Shown: positions 34,731-47,372 of the stretch, piece by piece
Layout: every line of letters begins with the position of its first letter
Numbering within the stretch: position 1 is the stretch's first letter
Assembly (NCBI GenBank): GCA_963682055.1
Contig: OY821740.1
Location: 45,032,795 to 45,096,794, forward strand
DNA: 64,000 nucleotides
Direction of reading: 5' to 3'
DNA from: Primula veris
Lineage: Eukaryota; Streptophyta; Magnoliopsida; Ericales; Primulaceae
Translations under genes and position numbers: made by a program
Notes under the pieces: generated by a model
The model's input: the letters and a program-made list of their open reading frames with translations, nothing else
Database searches by the model: none
What the model was told of the DNA's origin: nothing

Positions 34731-37700
34731 ATGTTTTTTCACATAGTATTAGAGAGGAATATGCAGCTTCACCCTCGCCACTTTGGCCGAGATTTACGCG
34801 AAAAACTCACTACCAAACTCGTTAAAGACGTCGAAGGAACCTGCAGGTCTCTCTCTCTCTCTCTATATATATATATACACACATGTATCTATACTTCTAC
34901 AATTGATTACTTATCGACAGATTTTTTCATCCAAACCTAATTTTATCCAGTACCCATTTATTATTGATAAATAAATATTACTAATACTGAAAAAACACTA
35001 TATTGGAAGTAAGTACCTGCAGCTCTCTCTCTCTATATATATATATCTATATGCATGTATCTGTATTTCTACATTCGATCCAAACCTAATCTTATTCAAT
35101 ACCTATTTATTACTGATAAATAAAGATTACTAAAATTGAAATAAACTATATTTGATGCACTGAAAGGTACCTGCAGCTCTCTCTCAGCAACTGTTTAGTA
35201 CTCGTCATATTTTTCGATTTAGCTTGATTTTTATTTAATACCCTTTTATTTTATTTAGTAAGAAAAATTAGTAATGTTTAAAAAAAAGTGAATTTTTTTA
35301 TAAATGATGCAGTAAGATGGGAAAAAAAAAAACTATATTTGATGCTCTGAAAGCACCTGCAGGTCTCTCTCTCTCAGAAATTGTTTAGTACCCGTCATAT
35401 TTTTTTATTTAACTTAATTTTCATTTAATACCCTCTTTAATTTTTAGTAAGAAAGATTAGTATGTTTAAGAAAAGTAATTTTTTTATAACCGATGCAGTG
35501 GAAGGCATGGGTTTGTTGTGGCGATAACGGGGATTGAAAGTGTCGGGAAAGGGATGATTCGTGACGGGACTGGGTTTGTCACTTTCCCTGTAAAGTATCA
35601 GTGTGTCGTTTTTCGGCCTTTTAAAGGGGAGATTCTAGAGACTGTTGTTACTATGGTCAATAAGGTATTTACTCATACATATATATTAAGCATGTGACTG
35701 TGTGTGTTTGGTTCATCGTCGTTAGTACTACTCGTACCCTCTAGAGATTGTGTTGTTGCAGCTTTTAAGGTCGGCTTACTTATTTTTTTGCTTAAAAGTT
35801 AGTATCATGCGCTTGGTTGGGCAACTTGAAAGATAATTGCCCAAAAGAAAAAAGAAACATAATAGATGAACTTATTGGTTTTCCGATATGAATAAAGTAT
35901 CTTGACTTTTTTTCTGAATTGCAAATGCCTTATTTCAGCCTAACTAGGTAGTATCTAAGTTAATTTCATTCTGTTCCGCATTATCAGATAAGAAACCAAG
36001 ATTAGGGTTTCGAAATGTAGTTAGTATGTGAGTGGAAGTATAAAATGGATGCCAAGTGGTTCAGTTATCAGGGAGTGGACGATTTGTAGGTGTGGATATG
36101 TTATTAACGTTTTAGTTATTTTATGGATATTGAGATATCTGTGTGTCTATTGTGGTGGTTACAGATGGGATTCTTTGCCGAAGCTGGCCCTGTTCAAATC
36201 TTTGTCTCCAATCATGTAAGTATATTTTGCCAACTCTAGAGTCTGGATCATGTGCCTTGGATACATCATATGTTTGCGAGTTTGTTTTTGTTTTTCTTGT
36301 GTTGTGTTTGCTATTGGGTTAAAAGAGATGACAACATAAACTTGACCATGACCACAGTTTATAGGCTAAGATATGGCCCCTTTCACGAAATCACTGCAAT
36401 AGTTAACTGCTCAACCTTTAGACGCAATACCAGTTGCACCTCTAAGGAAAATTAATAACAAAGTTACTACTAAATCCTTTTTTGTTAATATAAAGCTAAA
36501 TGATTTATGGCTTAGGTGTATTTAGTTGAGCAGCTTCAAAACTGATATTCTCTGAGTTTTTTTACCTGAAAAAGCTAGAAGTTTACATTGAATAAACTTG
36601 CTTTTTCCTCAATCTGAAAAGATTATATTATTTGCTTAAAGCTACAGCCAAACAATCTTTATATTGTTAGGTCGTTCAAGTCTTTTGAATAGGGCATAAG
36701 TAGGTAATGTGTAGTCACTCAGTATAGATTATGAAGTTGAAGTAGTATATTCATGAATCCTTGTACTTCTACAAATACCATGCTGAAAACTTACTGTATC
36801 TAATTATAAAGTTTTTTGCACTTTTGGTAAATCATTATTGTGGGGCACTTCACCTCTTCATGTTAAACAGACAAGATTATTTGGATTCTATTCTGCTGGT
36901 ATTAATATGTGAAATGAGAAGATACCATTCATTAATCTTAAGTTTAATTTGTCACCTAGACGAAGGTAAACCATATAACTGATATATAACTTGTAGGGGA
37001 AGCTCATATGGCTGACTAAATCTTGCATTCAAAAAGTAGACCTTTGGGGATCTTAATGATCACTCTGTTATTTTTAGACTTTTGATTCATGTTACTTTTA
37101 CATGTATCACTACATAACTGATTTATTCATGAATTCTGTCGAATTTTTAAACGTTGTGTCACAGACAGTTGTAATTCTTTTTTAATGCTTCTTCGCCTTT
37201 GGTATGGAATTACATACAATTTGCATCGGCTATTTATTAAGTTTTAGTAATTAAAGTTCGTTTCTGAAGACTATAATTTCATTACGCTTCATAAGCATAC
37301 TTCTTTATCTCTCTGTGTCTTGATATCTATTGTTTCATCTATTTCTATATTTCTATATATGTTGACAGTTGCTATTTTATAAGATCTAGTGTAGATATCT
37401 GACTGGAAATAAGGCTTTGTTAGACGAGCAAAGCATTCTTTTGTACAATTTTAAGCTGTATTTTAGCATGTCAATCTGCTGTAAAATTTGAGTAGTTATA
37501 TGCATAAAATGTAGTGCAGATTGTGTGCCATTTAACTTGAGAAGAATATATCATCTTGGGCAATCTTCTAGAATTTTTGGTGATGATTTTGAGTACTTTT
37601 TTGGAGTGTGACAATATAATTTTTATTAAATTTTTGATGCCATTATGTAGCAATATTTTATGAAAACCTATTTTAAGGCACTGCTCTTTACGCTCTATTA

Positions 37701-38718
37701 TTTGATGTCCTTAATTGCTGTTTTCAGTTGATACCGGATGATATGGAGTTTCAATCAGGAGATGTTCCTCATTACACAACCTCAAATGGATCAGTAAGTA
37801 CAGTCTTTACTTTATTTGGCACATATCAAATTTAAATTTGTGTTCAAAGTTAATTTTTTTTTCATTGCAGTTTAAGATTGAAAAGGATACTGACATTCGG
37901 TTGAAGATTATTGGAACTCGGGTAGATGCTACAGAAATAGTAAGGCCACCATTTATTTCATTTTAAAAGAATATATATCTGATCCATTTGTTATAATCCC
38001 TATCATCCCATCGTGCTTCGAAATAACCTCATTATTGAACTGAAAGTGGCGTTTGTTGCCTCAACCATAGCTAATCTTGGTGTTTTCTCTTGGAGTATTT
38101 TTCTTTTCGTTGATTTTAACGGTATTAATTGAAATCCCTTGAAGTGAAACTATAAAGAATCTAGGCCCTTAAAATGCATAATGTTTTTGCTCAGAGAAGT
38201 TTTTGATAAATGAGTTGCTTGTGATGGGAAATAACTTGGGTTCTTTCAGTCATCTATATAAAATTTAATGATTGGAATATCATTCTGCTCAATCAGAAAA
38301 CTTAAAAGCTTGATAAGAACATCAGCACAAAGTGGATTGTAAAAACTAGAGAAAAAAATGTACAATGGAAGATGCAAAATTTGTAATTTCTTGCCGTAAA
38401 TCCTTTCTAGTAGCGATCCAACAGACTACAGAACCTAGTCTGACCTGTATAGTTGTGGGAAAAATCATTTCTTTGTGTTTATTGTTTAAAAAATGGCCTA
38501 GATAGCCTCTTGAACAGCCTTCTAGCAGTATCTAATGGTTAGTTGGCTACCATTAACTACTGGTAGTTTTCATCATTTCATAACAAGAAAAGAGTTATAT
38601 TTACCTTTATGGATGCACCTCATATTCTTCTTTTCCTTTGCAGTTTTGCATTGGGACCATAAAGGATGATTTCTTGGGTGCCGTTCATGATATTGGTGAA
38701 TCAAGTGGAACTTTGTAA
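34731..38718 (+). CDS. NRPB7: RNA polymerase II subunit RPB7
   Basis: Seventh-largest subunit of RNA polymerase II, which with RPB4 forms the stalk that binds emerging RNA. Exons are 34731-34846, 35499-35664, 36165-36215, 37728-37793, 37871-37939 and 38644-38718, giving 180 residues. It opens MFFHIVLERNMQLHPRHFG, the conserved RPB7 N terminus of the RNP-like domain. KYQCVVFRPFKGEILE and MGFFAEAGPVQIFVSNHLIP mark the start of the OB/S1-like domain, followed by LIPDDMEFQSGD and [26 protein letters not shown]. The C-terminal end after DDFLG is somewhat longer than the Arabidopsis protein as I recall it. Intron 1 holds four repeats that each contain the exon 1 end sequence ACCTGCAG. Sister families NRPD7/NRPE7 are less likely because the match to NRPB7 is close throughout. 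Confidence 0.95.
34839..35498 (+). repeat. Fourfold tandem repeat carrying splice-site copies
   Basis: ACCTGCAG followed by a CT tract occurs at 34839, 35015, 35169 and 35355, so units are 154-186 bp. The first copy is the real exon 1 end and donor (CAG/GTCTCT). The fourth repeats the donor exactly, whereas copies 2 and 3 read CAGCTC and lack GT. The acceptor GATGCAG is also doubled, at 35306-35312 and at the real site 35492-35498. The intron thus contains decoy donor and acceptor sites made by duplication. Confidence 0.85.
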
Positions 38719-40125
38719 GGGAAATTGTAGCTCTAATCCGGATCCTTGCTACCCTATATAATGTAGGCTCTAGCAAAACAAGAATTGAAGTAATCCTAAG
38801 TGTAGAAATGGTTTCTGTGGCAATGATTTAAGAAAGAGTTCTATTCTTGCTTTCCGCTTTAATCCAACTTCGTATTGCAAGTTCGTGCAAAGACAAATTC
38901 ATGCCCGTTTGATGTGATTTCTGGTTGGCTTTATTGTTTTTCGTTCTCAGGCTTTTCTGGAGAAACTAACGGTGATGATATGCTATAAAATGTGAGTTTT
39001 AACACAAATGGGGCGATCTATTGATCCAGTCTAGTTCATAAAAATTGAGCCTAGTAATCAATTTGTTATTCTCGTTAAAAAAAACTTGTCCTCAATTGTT
39101 TTGGTTGCAACCGGAAACTTGTATTATGTTTAGTAATGTAATGCAGCTAATGCTGATGAGTGATGACCCAAATTTGTATGTGTATGATCTCTTGAAGTGA
39201 ATGTGCAGTTTTCTTAGGATATAAACTTTTAACATACATGGTTTTATAAATTGAAAAATAATGGTATAAACAATAAAATATGTTTGGTACAACAAGATGT
39301 AAACAACCTAATGTTATGATAAATTAAGGGGAAAAAAAACAAAATATGATCTGTCAAACTCTGCATTGTTTATGAAAAGAGGTGTATCTGCTAATACAAT
39401 GAATACAAGAAGTTTTTGTCATCGTCAAGGTCTCTCCAGATACACAAATTTTGATGATCTGTCAAATTCTGCATTTGTTTATGGGGAGCTGTATGGATAC
39501 AATTTGTTTGTACCGAGGTCCCTCCGGATACACTAATTTTGAGAACAAGTTTATGCCCTTTGGGATCAACATTCACAATTTGTTATTATAAAACGAATTT
39601 TAAATTGAGCTCTAAATTACAAACATGATTTAAGAATATAATTAATTGTTTAACATAAAGTACAAAATATTTACAGGTTTTTTTGCAAAAAGATTGTGCG
39701 AACCACCCATAACGCAAATTTGGAATGCGTGATATTGAAACATCCATATAAGTACGTCCCACAAGGAACGTTTGAGAATGCAACTTCAAAAAAGAAATTG
39801 TACTTAATATATGGCCATTCTCACGTAGGGATCAAAATGCAAGACACTTAAAAGACTGGTATACTAACATCAATATCTAGATTTGATCAAATGCTACAAG
39901 TTTTTCATAAGAGAAATGAAGAAAGACTCAAAACTTAACCTGAGCCTTGGTGAATAACAACACAATGACACTTGTCAGTAACCCAAAAAAAAACTCCAAA
40001 GCAGGCACCAAAATACCATATACAAAAACAAACCTCTAATTATGTAATTAAATGGAATTGTGATTTACTATCCACATCAATAAATTCGAGGTTCAGTATA
40101 TCTTTAAGCTGACAGTACATCTTCA
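38719..40125. other. Convergent spacer, RPB7 and coiled-coil gene
   Basis: Holds the 3' untranslated regions of two convergent genes. A tandem duplication of about 107 bp begins TGATCTGTCAAA at 39347 and 39454. No other gene is visible. Confidence 0.6.
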
Positions 40126-43100
40126 TTAAACATTGACAGTACCTTCTTGCTTCATTTTTATAAGATTGCTCTCAATATTGCGTAAGACAGGTTTATATCT
40201 GCAACATAAAGGTGCAACAGTAATCAATTTAGAGAAGAATAGCTTTAAATAGGCATAGAAGAAATATCAAAAAGCAAGATTTTAAAGAGGCCAAGAAAAA
40301 AAACATACAGGCGTGCAAGACCATTGTATGCTTGTGTAGCCTGTTGAAGTCGTATTGAAAGTTGCAGGACCTCTGCTGAGAGGCTCTCTGCTCTGCTCTG
40401 TTCTCCAGCAAGTTGTTCCTGGAAGTAGTACCTTTCAACAATAAGGAATGATGTATATGCAAATTTTCTTGGTCATATAATTCTGGGTAGACATACCAAT
40501 ACAGCATTCACTCTCTCACTAATCATAAAGCTAACAAAAAGAAGCCTAATGTATGTCGAAAGATATGTAGAAAATTTCTACTAGGGTTATAAAACACGTG
40601 TAGCTAAAGCGTTTTGTACAAATAATTCAAAAGAGCGTAAAAAACGTGTTAAAAGGTGTGAAAAGAATAGCTCTTTTAGCTTTTCAATAAAGCAGTTTTC
40701 CCCTTTATGTGCGAAAACGTGATTTTCAAGCTTTTCAGAGACCTTTTGAAAACAGAGAGAACATGACAGTCAGCCTTAAGTATGTTCTTTGTGTGTTTCT
40801 TTTGAAGTTGTAATTTGGTTTTCCTTTCTAGTGGCTTTGAACTGGAAAATTAACATTCTTTTGTGCGTGTGATTCAAACCACAAAGCAGCTTTTATTAAA
40901 CTAAGTAGAGACCTTAAGGAAAAGAATTTCAGATGTAGCTGCAGAATTTTCATTTGTTCCATCTTCCTTCGCTTCCATTATTTCCTTGTAGGTCTCAGAA
41001 TCGTTAAGCAAGGGTATATTAGTCCTTTCTGTTCTCAACCTGTCTAGCATGATGCGAAGCTCTTCATTCTGTTTAAGGCAGTCTTTCACCTGCACCAATC
41101 AAGTACACCAATATTTACTTGTACCCAGATTTCCTGTTATTACTAGACGATCCTTCTCTTCTTAGTTCTTAACAATGAGAAATTTTCCAACACATTCAGG
41201 GAGAAAAAAAAAGAACCATTTATAATAAAACAATTGGATTGCATGCACTGTCGGTAACAAATTTCCCTAATTCTTGATCATCTAACCGTAATGCAGACTA
41301 CGGGTGAACTAAAAGTGAAGAAGACCGGCAGTTTCTATGTCAACACTTTCAGCTTCGAAGTTAAAAACTGTTCCAGTAAACGCAAAATAAACGTAATAAC
41401 TTGCATTGTCAGCCACTGTGTATTTGGAGCTTGTGATAGAAAATCAAAAATGAGAATGTTGAATGAAGCTGGATGTAAACTTATTCTGCTGGAGAAATCT
41501 AGAAATAATTACAAAGATGAAAGAACAGTTTCCCCTTATTTCACTTCAACAAAAAAGATTAAGAAAGTGAGTAGCTATATGATGTTGAAGATTTTATTCC
41601 CTGCCATATTATGTGAAACAAATGGCAAGTTACCTGATTCTCCCATTGCACAACCACGCCCATTGCATCTTGATAAGCAGATGAGATACTAGAATTTTCT
41701 TCAAAAAGTCTCTCTATCTCTGAAGATTGAGAATCAACCTGTCAGCAAAGTAATCACGATGTTAACTGAAGAGTTCAAAGCACAGGGCAGGTCTGCAAGT
41801 GAATTTAAACATTAAAAATAAATATTACCTCTGTTAAAAGCTTCTGCCTGCTATTCTCTAATTTTTCAACCATCACTGCCATGTCATGCAGTTGCTTTTC
41901 AAATTTCTCCTTGTCATCCTAAAAACCAATGGAACAAATTAACAGTTACTATACTAACATTGAGTCTCAATCCTGTAGAAAACACTCGTTAAGAGAATCC
42001 ATAAGATACATACTTCGGCCACCAGAAAGAACCTCCTACACAAAATTGAAAATTTACAGCAATTAACTTTTTCATATTTTCATCACATTACTTATGACAC
42101 CTTTATACAGATATATACCAGTACAAGGAAAGGAGGGACTAGGTAGATTGGTCACTTGTAACAGTAAGTCGGAGCTTTTTCTACTTGAATACAAGTACGA
42201 GGAACAAAAATAAGACAATTTGGTCCAGAAAAATGTATAGGAGCTTCATTAGAGATAAAATTCATCCTTTAAATATCCAAGTGTTTTAATTCATCTTTAA
42301 ATATCCAAGTGTTTTAATTCATCTTTAAATATCCAAGTGTTTATAGTGACAACATACTCGTTTGCAATTTCCTTTTGATTGATTATAGAGATTGCAGTTT
42401 GATTTTATTTATTTTTCCTCACGCTCTTGTTTTTTTTTATTCATCCCTTTTCTCCACAACACTTAAAAATGAGCAATACCATATACTACAATAGTACAAT
42501 CCACTTACCATTGAGAATCCCTTCTGAGCAACTCTCTCTGGAATCTGTTCTGCATTGAGCAAGAAACGTTATTTTTAAATGAGAGAATTAATGAATGTGG
42601 TAAACATAACAAAAAAAGGGCATATGTAAGGACAATGAAATGAGAGTCATCATGTAACACATTATATCTACTCAAAATATCATCTTGAAACAGCAACTAT
42701 GTAAAGAAAATTGATCGATACCTTGGGCTTTACTGGCCATAACTGTAAGTTTTTCTTCCAACTCTTGCTTTTCGGAGATGAGCGTAGACATGCGTGCTTG
42801 TTCCAGAGCCACTTGCTGCTGCTCTTGCTGCCTCAGCAGTGACACATGCTAAAATGAAAACCAGTTTAAAATTTTAAGTGCTATATCAGAATGAGAAGGT
42901 AAGAACAAAAACAGAAAAAGCGCCTTACTTCTAACTGAGATCTCAAACTGAATAACTCTTTTTCCATGGTTTGCATTTTATCGGGAGGAAATGTCATAGA
43001 AGCCATGCCACTAAAAGAATCACTTAATCCCTGTTGCTGTAACCGGTTTAATTCTGCTCTCAAAGCTGCTGCATCTTCTTCTGCCTAGACAACACAAATG

Positions 43101-46100
43101 TAATAAAAAATGATATCAAGATTTGGTGATGTTTAAAGATGTTACGGGGGGTAATATACTGTTTACTACGCAACATTTTTCGATTTTGTTCACCCCAACC
43201 ATGTATTTTCACTAGCATACTAAGTACTAACCTATAAGTTTTTATTTTCTTTTGTACATCTTAGTTAATTTTTAATAGAAAAAGGAACATCGCATGTAGT
43301 TTATGTCATCACTTTGTACCCCGTCACGTATAGTTATATCATCACTTCTGGACATTCAACTGCTGGTTAATTATCACCTACATACACCAACCTACATGTA
43401 TGTTATACTGTAAAAACAAACGGAAGTGTACAGAGAGATAAAAACCCTGAGCCTAGATGTACTGTACTATTTAGAAAACATGCTAAGTTGCTTTACAGAA
43501 CCGGAAAATGTGAACAGGTTGGTGTATCTAACAGTAAACAACTTGACTTAACGTATACACGAATATGTAAATGAGTACGCATAAATCATACACGATACTG
43601 TTCTTCTTCTGCTTCCTTCATACGTTTCTTAGCTGTGCGAAGTTGCTTCATGAGGTCCTCCTATACTAAACCATCAAAGTTCAATGGTGAATATTGGAAG
43701 AGAAAAAGGCAAGTAGTATATTTATTGTTAATACGCATTATACCCGGGCAACAACTGCAGCATCCTTTTCCATAGCTACATCCTTAAGAGTTTTTCTCAA
43801 AGATGGCACAGTGTTTTGTTCCTGATGGTCATAATTTTTTTGGTAAAATAAGTTGAATCAGAACAAAACCGACAAATCGCTGGCCATGAAAACCTATTTG
43901 GTGTGCTATGATGCTATCAACTATATGATCACAGCATTTAAGTTATTAAGTAAAAGACACTGGGCAAGAAAAAGGAAACTTAAACGGAAAACTAGAAACA
44001 GACTCGAGAAATTGGACAAATTGTCACAAGTGAATTAACTACAACAAGAATCTGAATTTTAAATCAAAAGGTTTTCTTTGTCAACATCCGAAACCTGATT
44101 AACAGCTAGATGTAAGCAGCTGTATAAAGCACATACTACATGTTGAACTTATAAGGGCTAAAGAACAGTACTTTGGATTTTGGAATTACTAGACTAAGGC
44201 CTTGTTTGGCATTCCTTACTTACTTGTACTTTTTACTTTTAAATATCAAGAGTGAATATGTTGTTTGGTTGACACTGAAAAGGTATATTTATTTGTGTTT
44301 TCGAGACAGACAGGTATACTTCGGTTTAAGTAAAGTGTTTCATACTTTTTCCAAATAATTATACTTTTCAACAATAAAACACTAATACCAACTATTTTTC
44401 ACCACTCTCGGCATACTTTTATAACTTTTACCAAAAAAACTTACAATTACTTAAATAAGTATACTTTTCGACCTACATAAAAAAGTATACTTTTGTACTT
44501 ATAAAATGCAAACAAAAGAGGCCTGGAAACTAAAAGAAATAAGTCACTTTTGAGTTTCGAGAAACTCCTGAATGACTAAATCTTCATCACTTAATACTTT
44601 TGTAGCATGAGCATCTTCACCAACCAACCTCTACCAAAAACTTCCGGCTTTAAAACTTCCTATCCAGTTAAAGAAGCATTTACATGGTAAAAAACATAAG
44701 TAAATACTCATAGGTATGTCCAAACATAGAGCAAAATGCCCATGGGTTTTAAAACAGACAGACATCACAAAGACATGATTGATAATTAAATCTATTCACA
44801 TTGTGTTTATATTGGATGTCAATAACCCTTGCTATTGCATTAAAGTTCGAGCCAGTACACAATTTTTTTTTAATACACGCATATAAAGTTGTAACAGAGC
44901 ATAGCAATAAGATACAAGGGAGGTTTTTACCAGATCATTTGCTCTCTTTTTTAGCTCGTCATTCTCAATCTCCGCTGTTGTTAGCTAAAGGTCAAGAGGA
45001 ATTGTCAACAAAGTTAGACAAGACATTCAGAAAATGGGAAACTTAAACGATGAGCAAATAAAAAACAAGTGTACCTTTGTAGTCAAATTCTTGTTTTCGT
45101 TTTCCAATTCTATGTTCCTTCTTTGGAATTCTTGCAACTGAGTTACTAGACCGCTAATATCGCTCTGCAAAATTACACAAAAGAACACTAATCCAAAGAC
45201 CTAAAAATTATACTGAAAATCATGTAGAGCACAGCTTTGGGATGGGCCAAATAAAACATATCATTTCAAACGAAACGAACAATTACAAAGCTATACATAT
45301 ATAATTGCAAGTTTTGCGACGCATACAGACTGTATATGTAATATACGTATATTAATATCAAAACTGACTTCGATCTTTTACCATTTAAATTGGCTCGTGT
45401 AAGATTGAGAAATAAGGTTTTAAGACCAAAACCAAACAAAACTACTCTTTCTAAAGCAGGCTAATCACACTAACATACTCCGTAAAGAGGAAATTTAAAT
45501 AAGCTAAAGACTATAGGTAGCAAGAAAACAATCACTAAATGAATGAACTTATTTGCCCAAAAGCAGCTAACAACAGGCACATAGTCTAATTAACAAGCAC
45601 CTTTCCACAATTTAGAAAACTGTACAAATATATGAAAGTATTGTTAGGCATACAGACTATATGTGTAATACATTAATATCCGAATCGACTTCGACATTTT
45701 ACCATTCAAATTGCCTTGTATAAGATTGAGAAAAATCTTGAACTATTAGCTGTAAAATTCTAGGTTTTAAGCCAAAAACCAAACAAAACCACTCTTTTCG
45801 AGCAAGCTAATCACTGTAGCATATAAAGAGAAAATATAAATAAGCTAAGACTAAAGGTAGCAACAAAACAATCACTAAATGAGTGACTGAGTGAACTTAT
45901 TTGCCTAAAAGCTAATAAAATGCACATTGTCTAAATTAGAAAGAAACAACCTATGAAATTGTTTAACCCATCAAAACTACCAAAATTAGCATTGATAAAC
46001 ATGTATACGGAGTATATAATATATAGACAAATTTATACTCTAATCGATATTTTCAAGAAACCGACTGACATCTGAAATTTGGCTCCCGCTATCAGATTTC

Positions 46101-46415
46101 CTCATTCCTGCAGCATCTGCAACTCATAAAAAAAAACAAATAAAAAAAAAGTAACAAATGGAAAATAAAAGAATATAACAGCATTATGTGTAAATAAAAA
46201 CCGTTAGCGATGGTCAAGTCGGGGCCAGAAGACGTCTTGCTTAGCCTCTCGGCCGCTCTCTTCTGTCGAATCTCTTGTAGCTGCATACATAATAAATCCA
46301 AATAGTTTATATATTAAATTAATAATTGATTTTATAATTTAATTAGCTAATATGCGATGTTATATTGATATATATATACCGTTCGTCGACCTAGAGAGGC
46401 GTGATGAGACTCCAT
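40126..46415 (-). CDS. Conserved plant coiled-coil protein
   Basis: Long coiled-coil protein of 443 residues from 15 exons: 46415-46380, 46280-46202, 46116-46070, 45164-45075, 44984-44931, 43821-43744, 43660-43592, 43084-42929, 42848-42722, 42549-42509, 41918-41829, 41738-41634, 41089-40913, 40418-40309 and 40198-40126. All junctions keep one frame. It starts [20 protein letters not shown] and is rich in Glu, Gln, Lys and Leu with heptad-like spacing over most of its length, for example [20 protein letters not shown] and [21 protein letters not shown] Pro/Gly-containing break ([18 protein letters not shown]) interrupts the helix. No enzymatic domain is seen. I recall similar plant proteins annotated loosely as golgin- or CLIP-like, but I cannot assign a function. 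The 5' leader carries a CT tract. Confidence 0.85.
42261..42345. repeat. Three tandem copies of a 28-bp unit
   Basis: The unit TTCATCTTTAAATATCCAAG plus TGTTTTAA is repeated three times in an intron of the coiled-coil gene; the first copy has one extra C. A short minisatellite without apparent function. Confidence 0.85.
44197..44524. mobile_element. GGCCTTGTTTGG-type hAT-like MITE
   Basis: The left end AGGCCTTGTTTGGCATT and the right end, read inward AGGCCTCTTTTGTTTGCATT, are imperfect inverted repeats. The GGCCTTGTTTGG terminus is shared by common plant hAT-type MITEs. The interior has repeated AGTATACTTTT motifs. It lies in an intron of the coiled-coil gene. No clear 8-bp duplication. Confidence 0.55.
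45321..45945. repeat. 328-bp tandem duplication in coiled-coil intron
   Basis: Two diverged direct copies begin GCATACAGACT at 45321 and 45649. Both contain AAGATTGAGAAA, CCAAACAAAAC, ACAATCACTAAATGA and GAACTTATTTGCC in the same order. The copies differ by many substitutions and small indels, so the duplication is old. Confidence 0.85.
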
Positions 46416-46420
46416 TGCTA

Positions 46421-46444
46421 GAGAGATAGAGAGAGAGAGAGAGA
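46421..46444 (-). repeat. CT tract upstream of coiled-coil gene (sense strand)
   Basis: GA repeats on the plus strand, hence CT on the coding strand, start 6 bp upstream of the ATG at 46415. They probably lie in the 5' leader. Confidence 0.75.
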
Positions 46445-47372
46445 TTTGCCGTCGGTTTTACGCGGTGGATCTCCGGTTCATCTTAAATTTTGAAGTTGTT
46501 TCAATTTACCCCTAAGTTTCTTTTTTTAGTCAATTAACCCCTTGTTTTTTTAAGTTCAATGTTCTAAAATGCAAAAAATAATTAGTGTCCGGTTCCGTTT
46601 AATCTAATCGCTTGATCTCGTCTAATCTATTATTTGTTCAGTTTGTCCATCGGTAGGATCGCCTTTTAGAATACTGGTTAGGTTTAAAGTTAACTTATTA
46701 TTTGTATATCGATTAACAATGTTACTGCTGTAAAATACTCCTGGAAAAAAACTTGAATCATGCTTTTATGTTTGTTAATGTCCGGATAAAAACATAGTTA
46801 ATCGTTCGAAATTGTACTTAAGACAAAAATATATGAACAATTTATGTCGAGACAATGTAATTACTATGTTAAGTTTACAATGTAATTACTATGTAGATTA
46901 AGGTTCTATTAACAATTTTGCGGACTTTTTGTACATATATTTCACCTTGCTTAAAGTGATTAACAGCGTACAAATAAGATTGACTTGTCATTTCACGTTT
47001 GGGTATTTTGGGTATAACATGACTAGCGAAGCCGTCCACACGATGCGTATGCAATCTATGTTATAAAACATTAACAAAACAACATAAATTCATACGAAGA
47101 AATCTAACAAAAAATAATTGATTAAAAAAAATAACTACTTGGTAGATGTATTACATGTGAAGTGCAGATAAATCGGAGTGAAAAATGAATAATCTTATGA
47201 TTTAGTTATTTAAATGAGATAGTTTAGGTGTGTTGGGGTCAGATCACGACAGTTTGTATTTTTAAAATAATTCAAACTTAAAATTTGATATTTTCAGATG
47301 TTTTTGGTATAAAGATAATTGATGTTGAGAATCATGGTTGCTTTACTCATGTAAAAGTAACTTACATATGGC

